DNA of 31,271 bases, from assembly GCA_020650975.1 (NCBI GenBank), contig JAIPMN010001749.1, positions 9,702 to 40,972 of the forward strand, in the 5' to 3' direction. This document shows positions 1-9,100 of this stretch, one piece after another. Within the stretch, counting starts at the first letter, position 1; every line of letters starts with the position of its first letter. The position numbers and the translations under genes are program-made. The DNA is from Apostichopus californicus (lineage: Eukaryota; Echinodermata; Holothuroidea; Aspidochirotida; Stichopodidae). The notes under the pieces were generated by a model. That model had not been told where the DNA came from. It saw only the letters and a list, made by a program, of their open reading frames with translations, and did no database searches.

Positions 1-597
1 CCCCCCCCCCCCTCCATCTTGCATGAGCAAGCCTTGGGCACAGCACACGATCAACATCCTAATTGCTTGCTGTGCTGTTCACTGCCAGAGTGGTATTCCA
101 TTGACACCAAATAGGATTACATGTACTGTGCTCCATTTATCTATATTTTTCTTAAATTCCAGGGGCACGATAGTGAGTAGTGACCCCTATGATGGTATCA
201 ACTTATTAGGGATAGTATCTACTCTACACATTTTATGGGATGGGTAGAATTTTCAGAACACTATGTTTGGTGATGCTATGTTTCAAGAATGATGGTCAAA
301 TGCCCATGTTTTTGTAATACAATCTCTAGAAATGGACATTTCTTTTTCAATGTTACATTATTCTGAGCCTTTTTGAAAATTTGGGAATAATCAGTGACAG
401 TACATAAAATCTGGGTTTAATTCCTGGGGAACTTCTATTCGGGGGAAGGTCAATGAAATCCGGGGACTGTCCCCAGAAATCTGGGATACCCAATCACCTT
501 ATAGTAACCAACTTAGTCAACAGTTTTAATACTGGGTATCAATTGAGTATCAATCATTTATTCTCTTGGAATGTAAATTTAGAAGTCTTTATAGTTT
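1..597. other. Left flank, no gene recognised
   Basis: It starts with a run of 12 C. An acceptor-like tract (TTTTTCTTAAATTCCAG, ending at 161) is followed by a short open stretch to a TAG at about 247, but the peptide is not recognised and there is no supporting partner exon. Confidence 0.5.
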
Positions 598-893
598 GGC
601 CTGACTAGAACCTCACATACAGCTTAGTTAGGCCTGACTAGTACCTCACAAAGAGCATAGTATGGTATAACTGGTACTGTACCTCACAGCAAAATTGGGC
701 ATGACTGGTACATCACAATCAGCATAGTAAGGTCTGACTGGTACCTCACAAACAAGTTTGACCTGACTAGTTTGTTGCAGGTAGCATAGTTTAACCTGAC
801 TATTACCTCACAAACAGCAATACACATGACTAGGGTCTCACAAACAGCACAGTTATCACTGACTAGTACCTCACATGCAGCATACTTAGGCAA
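598..893. repeat. Degenerate minisatellite, about 43-bp unit, 7 units
   Basis: Units share CTGACTAGTACCTCACA followed by a spacer ending near CAGCATAGT. Units differ by substitutions and small indels, so the array is old. Translations across it are repeat artefacts. Confidence 0.75.
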
Positions 894-2588
894 TATTTCA
901 TTTGTAATTGACAGATAGCTTCATCAATGTTAGTGGAAGCTTAATTTATTCATAGATTTGCACAAAATATGACAAAAAGTTCGAAAACTAACTAGGATTA
1001 AGGTTTTTTTGACATGTTTATTAGACAAACATACAATTCAAACATACATTGTAAAGGATATGAAAATTTAATGAAAGTAAATATAGATCTTTGTTTTATT
1101 GCACATTGACAGACTCTTAAATATGGCAATTAAATCCCTTCACAGTACAAAACATAACTCAAACCCAGTGATATGGTTTTAAATATTTGGCATTATTATC
1201 ATGACCTAGTTAAACCCTCATTGCTTGAATATTGGATCTTCATTACCAGACTTATTTAAAGTACACTTCACTGGAAGTTTCACTTCTGTGCTTTATTTAT
1301 ACCACATATAATTCTCTAGTAGAGTCCAACCAGTAAGAATTAAATAAACGTTAAGGCCATCTGGGTTTACTCAATATTTTAGCCTACTCTTACTGTAGGA
1401 ATGTCTTTGCTCAATAACAACATTTCCAGTTCACTTTGTATAATACAATCTAGCACATTAAAGTTATTTAGCTTGACTAGTCAAGGCTAATTACAAAGAA
1501 TGAACTAAGAGTCAACAATTTGAAAATTGTGTCATGCAGATAATTAATTTTTATGACTGAATTAAGTTTAATAAGTACCTGCTGATTAAACACCATTTAG
1601 TGGAAAAGTCTAGACGGGTGTCTTAGTTTGAACAATCTTACTTTGAGAAATACTCCTTCAGTTTTTGTTAAAATTGCTGAACGACCTCAAAGAGCTGTTT
1701 TAAGGTCTAAATAAGCAACATGAACAAACATCTTCAAATAAAGGTCTCATTCTGCAATTATTTGTGCTACTTACACATCTTGAAAGTGAAGGTCAAAATG
1801 TACATTGTTTTTTGCCCTTATTGTTTTACCTTGTTTTTGGTAAATTAACCCCAATTAACTATCTGGCATAAACCACTGTGGTATCACATGTTACATCAGT
1901 CAGATAAAGATTGAAATAAATATTATATAAAAGAAGGAATGACATCCAATGAAATTAGCACTGTTAGCTTTTTAGAGTACTATTTAACAACACACACAAT
2001 GGTTTAGGTTGTACATATATAATATAATTGTATATAATATGCTATAATAACATCTGGAAAATAAGGCACATAGAAATAACACATACTGCCATATTAGAGT
2101 ACAGTGACATTTTATAACAATAGGACTAGCCAGTTATAATATATGGTGTTCATAACACAAAACAATACATGTGACAGAAACATTTCTAATAACAAGAGTA
2201 CAAGACCAATCTTAACAAACAAACTTGTTTTGAAATAGCATCACCTTACTTAAGAGTGTGGTGCATGTCTTCAAGGTTATAGATGTGTCCAATGCTAAAA
2301 GTGGTTTATTCTGAAAAGGGCAGACCAAATAACTTATCAAAACTACAGTATGAAATGGTTCCCAAAGGTAATGAGGGAGGTATTGAACAACGTATCATGC
2401 ATAGACCCTGGATGTGTGACCTGATTAATTCACTAATCTAACCGTAATAACTAACTTTGCGATCCGCATTATAGTCATTGCCGACTTTGCAATCCCCCTC
2501 ACAATTTTTCAAGGTCAGGGAAGGGAGTGACAATAACTTTCCCTTTCGGAAAACCAAAAGAGCACTATAACAACACTTTAATATTGCA
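894..2588. other. AT-rich gene-free stretch
   Basis: I see no exon with convincing splice sites, no RNA gene and no clear repeat. It lies downstream of the CCDC169 stop and could include part of its 3' untranslated region. Confidence 0.5.
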
Positions 2589-2825
2589 ATGGCACATTCA
2601 ACTTCAACAGTCCCTAACCATAAGGTACAATTTTCAGATGATTGTGAGGACCACCACCACCCCCCCCCCACCCCAACCGCCTTCCCGACTCCACTGGACA
2701 ATTATGATGCCAAGAGCTTGGAAAGCATTGACATTGAATGTCTGATAAAAAACTTGAAAACAGCTGTGAGAAAGGGACAAGCCGGCTACCAGGAAGATAT
2801 CTTCATTTTTTTGTTGGAGAGATAA
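2589..2825 (+). CDS. Possible short coding exon or retrocopy, unrecognised
   Basis: A 78-codon frame opens at GCAATGGCA, a good initiation context, and ends TAA. The peptide has protein-like composition: NHKVQFSDD, a proline and histidine tract, then NYDAKSLESIDIECLIKNLK and AVRKGQ. KVQF fits the general RVxF docking pattern for protein phosphatase 1, but such matches are common by chance. It runs opposite to CCDC169, just past its stop. I do not recognise a family; it may be a first exon, a retrocopied fragment, or chance. Confidence 0.28.
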   Translation: MAHSTSTVPNHKVQFSDDCEDHHHPPPTPTAFPTPLDNYDAKSLESIDIECLIKNLKTAVRKGQAGYQEDIFIFLLER

Positions 2826-2837
2826 GGTGTTTGTGTG

Positions 2838-2861
2838 TGGGGAGGGTGTGGGGGTGGAGGG
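2838..2861 (+). other. G-quadruplex-type G tract
   Basis: Four runs of at least three G separated by 1 to 4 nt loops (GGGG, GGG, GGGGG, GGGG). On the CCDC169 strand it is C-rich and lies in the possible 3' untranslated region. Confidence 0.5.
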
Positions 2862-3053
2862 GCAGTAGTTGCCTACATAGAATCACTCAAGGAAAACTGT
2901 TGCTACTCTGCAATAATATGATATGTACCCTTATCAACTACAAGGATCAATGTGCTTAAAAGCAAGCTTTAAGTCAATAGCACAAAAGATTTATAGACAT
3001 ATATTTATGAGTTGTGTAAATACTGAAACCAACCATGGGTACATCACAATTGT

Positions 3054-3153
3054 TCAGCTGGAGTGGTAGTCCAACTTAGGCAATTTCTTGACAGCGGCTG
3101 TTCTCTTGATCGGACCCTTCCGAGGATCCAACACTCGATGATTATCAGGTACA
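3054..3153 (-). CDS. CCDC169: CCDC169 coding exon 7, with stop
   Basis: The acceptor is TTTCTGTTTCACAG. The exon completes an asparagine codon and encodes VPDNHRVLDPRKGPIKR then TAAVKKLPKLDYHSS and TGA at 3056-3054. The basic R-K-G-P-x-K motif is the conserved end of the family. No clear AATAAA signal lies close downstream; an ATTAAA on this strand is at about 2582-2577. Confidence 0.85.
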
Positions 3154-6100
3154 CTGTGAAACAGAAAGAAGAATAAAACTTGTCGGCTGGAATCCTGGAT
3201 AGTAAGCTCAAAGTTCACTTTGATGCCATGAACAGCATTGAGTTGTGTTCATGCTGGAATTGGATATTTATCAATGACTTTCCTGATTCATTGTTATATC
3301 TGTTTTGAGGAGGAACTTTAAGTTTGATGGGGGCAGCAAAGCATACATAAGGCCACCATCTACAATGTACATGATGAAAAACCAAACGGAGGAGGAGAGG
3401 TTTTCAGCTTTAATGAAAATATCTTTCAAGCCCTTCATGTTTTTCCTTCAAACCCTCTAAATATAGGTATTTTGAAAACCATGTTCCCCTACACTACCTC
3501 AATGTATTACCTTTCACACTGAAAGGTAACTAGCTTTTCCTTTCTCTCTCTCTCTTCACTTTTCTCCTAAGTTTACTTTAATTTCAACTTACTTTCCATC
3601 CAGTGATCTAGATGCTTATGACTGGTGGGGGGGGGGGGTGGAGGAGGGAGGGGGAAGCATATCCTCTAGACCTAAGTTTACTTTTTTTCTACTTATTTTC
3701 CATCCAGTGATCTAGATGCTTGTGACTGGTGGGGGAGGATGGAGGGGTGGATGCATGTCCTCTCAGACCTAAGTTTACTTTTGTTTCAACTTACTTTCCA
3801 TCCAGTGATCTAGATGCTTGTGACTATGGGGGGGGAGGGAGGGGGAAGCATATCCTCTAGACCATAGTTTACTCTTGTTTCTACTTACTTTCCATCCAGT
3901 GATCTAGATGCTTGTGACTATGGGGGGGGAGGGAGGGAGGGGGAAGCATATCCTCTAGACCATAGTTTACTCTTGTTTCAACTTACTTTCCATCCAGTGA
4001 TCTAGATGCTTGTGACTGGTGGGGGGGGGAGAAGGAGGAGGTGGATGCATATCATCTAGACCTAAGTTAACTTTTGTTTCAACTTACTTTCCATCCAGTG
4101 ATCTAGATGCTTGTGACTGGGGGGGAACATATCCTCTCGGACTTTTGCCGTAGGTATCCCACTGAACCTTAGAGCCAGTCTTCAGGTGGCCCAACTTCTG
4201 AGAAGCCTGTGTATCAAAAAAGAGAGATTTAGTAAACTTACTGTGAGATATACTGATCATTTTCTTTACATTCAAATATGCGTAGAAGAATTCATATCGC
4301 TACGATTTTCTAGAAATTTAGCTAAGATGAAGACTATAGTAATTGGAGAGGCTATTCTGTTTTAAATCCATTAACCTAGAGAAGAAGCTGTTAACAACCT
4401 GGAAAACTGTTCTGTATGAAAGTGTACACTGATAAACATGTCAACATTGAACAGCAGTAATATTCACCTTACATCCCAGCATGATTGAAAGTGCTACAAC
4501 CCTGCCTGAAAATGAACTAACTAATTATTGACTGTAACAACCCTGCCTGAAAATGAACTAACCTAGCTCATAATTGACTGCAACAACCCTTCCTGAAAAT
4601 GAACTAACAATGCTAATTATTGACTGCACATACCCCAAGGCTGATGACACATTATACTTGATGCTAAACCTATTCATATCAGCAGGTGGCCAAGTCTGCT
4701 GAGTTTATATCCAACAAATTTCAACATTACTGATTGAGTCAGTGAGAGCTGTCAAATGTATTTACCTGCTTTAGTTCTGTAATGTAACCTTTTCTTTCTT
4801 CATTTGCTTTATGAAAAGCCTGAGGAGAGGTAAAAAAAATTCTTTCAAAGACATTGCCATCCCTTGGTAGGATTCCACATGCTACTGTCAGATTGCAAGA
4901 TGGGACTCCCGGTAAGGCGTCAGGTAGAAGGTATGCAATACAGATCCTGTCCTGGGAGATTAGCATGTTAGGTTACGAAGCCTACATATTACAGTATCGA
5001 TCACTCCAAAACAAGCACTTGCTTTCTTCTCCTCACCTTCTTTCAAATTGATCTTGAATTGCGATGTTAAATCGTAAAGTTCGATTGAGTGGTAAATTAA
5101 ACAGTTGTCATGATTCTGGGACCTTTTCGATCCAGTTCAAAATCAAATCAAACAAGCCTGAGCAATGGTGAAAATTTGGCCTTGGAAGTTGATGAATGTA
5201 GTAAACACCCTGGTGGTTGGTGGAATGAAGCACACCCCTAAATATATTATTAGTAGCGCATCTGGTGATTGGTGGAATTAAACACACCCCTTAATATATA
5301 ATTAGCAGCACATCTGGTGAAGCACACCCCTGAATATATTTTCAGCACATCTGGTGATTGGTGGACTTAAGCACACTCCTAAATATATAGTAGCACATCT
5401 GGTGATCGTGGAATGAAGCACACCCCTAAAAATATTATTAGCAGCACATCTGGTGATTGGTGGAATGAAGCACACCCCTGAATTTATTATTAGCAGCACA
5501 TCTGGTGATTGGTGGACTTAAGCACACCCCTAAATATATAGTAGCACATCTGGTGATCGTGGAATGAAGCACACCCCTAAAAATATTATTAGCAGCACAT
5601 CTGGTGATTGGTGGAATGAAGCACACCCCTGAATTTATTATTAGCAGCACATCTGGTGATTGGTGGACTTAAGCACACCCCTAAATATATAGTACAGTAG
5701 CACATCTGGTGATCGTGGAATGAAGCACACCCCTAAAAATATTATTAGCAGCACATCTGGTGATTGGTGGAATGAAGCACACCCCTGAATTTATTATTAG
5801 CAGCACATCTGGTGATTGGTGGACTTAAGCACACCCCTAAATATATAGTACAGTAGCACATCTGGTGATCGTGGAATGAAGCACACCCCTAAAAATATTA
5901 TTAGCAGCACATCTGGTGATTGGTGGAATGAAGCACACCCCTGAATTTATTATTAGCAGCACATCTGGTGATTGGTGGCATTAAGCACACCCCTAAATAT
6001 ATTATAAGCATCACATCTGGTGATTGGTGGACTTAAGCACACCCTAAATATATTATAAGCATCACATCTGGTGATTGGTGGACTTAAGCACACCCTAAAT

Positions 6101-9100
6101 ATATTATAAGCAGCATATGGTGATTGGTGGACTTACTGTAAGCACACCCCTAAATATATAGTAGCACATCTGGAAATTGGAGGGATGACACACACTTCTA
6201 AATATATTATAAGCAGCACATCTGGTGATTGGTGGAATGAAGGACACCACTAAATATATTATAAGCAGCACATCTGGTGATTGGTGGAATTAAGCACACC
6301 CCTAAATATATTATTAGCAGCACATTTTGTGATTGGTGGAATTAAGCACACCCCTAAATATATTATTAGCAGCACATTTTGTGATTGGTGGAATTAAGCA
6401 CACCCCTAAATATATTATTAGCACATCTCTCCAAAGAGCCAGTCACATGTGAACACTTGAAATTATCAAGCTCTGCCTACATATATGCCAAACAACTGGC
6501 GTCAAGAAATGATCATTTGGTGTCTGAAATCTTGTTCAGGCTTTGAAAGGGTTTGATTTTGATTAATGTAAAGTACAGTTTCTTGACGTGTTCTTGTTCT
6601 TTATAATCTAGCATGATAAACTTGAGTAAACACCTCTCAGAGATGCCTTACATGGGAAGAATATCTCCATGGTAACTGTAAGGGACTTAAAGGATCTAAC
6701 AGAGTAAATTAATTATATATATTCCAAATTATACCATGACACTTCCAATAGATCATCCTCTGCCTTGTCCACAGAATAAGAAAGCAAAATCAGAGAAGAA
6801 ATCTAAGTTACTCCCCTCTCACTTTTGCTCATTTTTGGGAACGTTACTTATTACATGAACCTGATTGAGATGGTACAAAACGAAAAACCCAGTGAACTGA
6901 TAAGGCTTATTTTTTGTTCCGATGCCCCAAAATACTTTAAATTTGATTACTCTACCACAATATTCAGTAGATACATTACCTTTGATTCTTGATCGAGTCT
7001 CCATTCATAATCCTTCAGCTGACTGGTAAAACTTGCTTTCTCTCTCTCCAGCTGCTTGGCAAGTTTCCGTAAGCTGGCCTGAAAGAATGAATAATAACAC
7101 AACATAATTATAAATCAGATTATTCAACATTATGTTGAATAATAATATGTTATAAATCAGATTATTCAACATAATAGAACAGGGAAGTTTGTTGTCTTGC
7201 AGCTTGGCAGTGCATGCATGAATCTGCTCGTACAAATGGCTTGGATTTTGTTGTACCTATGTCGGACACTTCCTAACAACTTTTTGAAAATGATTCTTCA
7301 TGGAGTGTAACGGTTTTTAACCATTAAAGTCTTGATGCACTTAAGTGATGTTCTCTTGAAAAATAACAAATCTCTGTATTTCCTACGATAGTTTTTTGTT
7401 TTAATCACAAGTTTTAACAAAAAAGGTCTGCACGAAGAGATAATCCAGTCATAATTGAATTCATATAATCACCGTTAAGGAAGTAGAAACAGTTCATTAG
7501 TTGTTTTAAAAAAATGCAACATTGATGTATCCTCTTCCGGTTTTAATTTTAGTATAGTTAATTTTAGTATAGATGATTTCAGCTATTTAGGCTTCACAAT
7601 CAAATAAGCAAAGAAACTACATGTTCATAAGTTTAGCTGTTCAGCAGTGTCTCAATACTATAATAACTAATACAATTAAGAATGCACCTCTGTTTACACA
7701 AATAGTAAGCTAATTACCACCATACCATACCAAACAGTTCATACCTACTACATAAGGTGGCCACTGACTGACATTACATCAAACTGGAGGACACGTCCAA
7801 GGGCTTCAAATGTCAAGTCAGCCTGGACCATTGGAAAATTATGTCAATGGGCCAGGCCCTTTTCTTGAAGTATATTTTTTATGCAAATGAGACTACAACT
7901 CTATTTGCCCAATACTCTCATGCTGGGCCCTCCATATCTTCCCAGGCCCTCAACTGACCCCTGCAAAAGCCCTGACAAGATCACATGGGCTGCACAAGTC
8001 ATGAACCATGTTTCTTAGCTAGTTGGAAGCCCATCAGGTTACATGTTAATACTTGCAAAGTACAGGATCAATAAGTAAACAGAACCTATTAACTGTACTG
8101 AATTTGTACTTGGTAAATGTTATATGCATACATGTACAGTACATATATACAGTACAATAAGAGTTTTAAAAATGTGCAGAGCTATAGCCATAGGATTTCA
8201 GAATGTTAACATGGACTTGTTTAATTTTGCCTCAAATCCTTATTAATACTGAATGACATACATGTTTGTATCCTGCGAGAGGTAATGCAGGATTTGAGGA
8301 CAATGCACTGAAATGCCAAACTATCTGGCCACCCTATACCTACACCTACACCTAGATACCTACACCTATACCTACACCTATACCTACACCTATACCTACC
8401 TCCGACAACTCATCATAGGTCTTCATCTCATTCTCATAGTTGTCTTTAGCGCTCTCCTTACACTTCTCAAGACGTTCTTGAAGAACGATCACCTGCTTCT
8501 GCCAAAGTTGATTTAATTCCTCCTGATTTTCGAATCTTGTTTTCCACTCATTACCTGAGGTGAAAAAAAAGATTTCTTGTTTTGAAATTAAGGTAGTTGG
8601 ATTTTACTATATATTCAAAAAATAAATCAAATTATCAATAGAAATAATTTAAAACTTGCACAAATTAAGAACCAATTAAAACAATGACCTGATTTCTTTG
8701 ATATATCTTCTATCTGTCAAGATATTGACATGCTCACAATATGTAATTGTACTGTATGCATAGTGCATACTAAAACAGATGATATTAAGTTATACATACT
8801 TTTCCTTCCATCTTCCCTTACAAGCTTTATTGAGCACCATGTTTTTCTAGACAATGAATTTTCAGCTACATGTACTGTATGTAGTCCTTTTGAAGCTCCC
8901 ATCAACCTTGTCCGTATTGATAAGCAAACTTGTCTTTGGTCTTATCTACGATGTGCCAACTAATAACATCAGTTCAAAGATTTCCCTAAACTACATGTTT
9001 CTAATTAATAAGAATTCCTTTCCTTTTTCTGGCCTTGTCACTGGTCCAAAACATTTATTCTAAACTCAAGGTCTAACCACCTGTTAATAGTTATGATCTG

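Noticed and set aside
23-247. 74-codon + strand frame at the left edge
   Set aside because: An acceptor-like tract is present, but the peptide is unrecognised and no joined exon can be shown within the window.
5302-5650. Two cysteine-rich minus-strand frames
   Set aside because: They are translations of the intronic satellite and share the same sequence because of its higher-order period.
5210-6430. CRISPR-like appearance of regularly spaced repeats
   Set aside because: The whole unit is repeated with no unique spacers, and the context is an animal intron.
8335-8400. Interstitial telomere repeat
   Set aside because: The unit is CCTACACCTATA, not CCCTAA.
8313-8516. 67-codon + strand frame with a TYTYTY run
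   Set aside because: It is antisense to CCDC169 exon 3 and the GTAGGT array.
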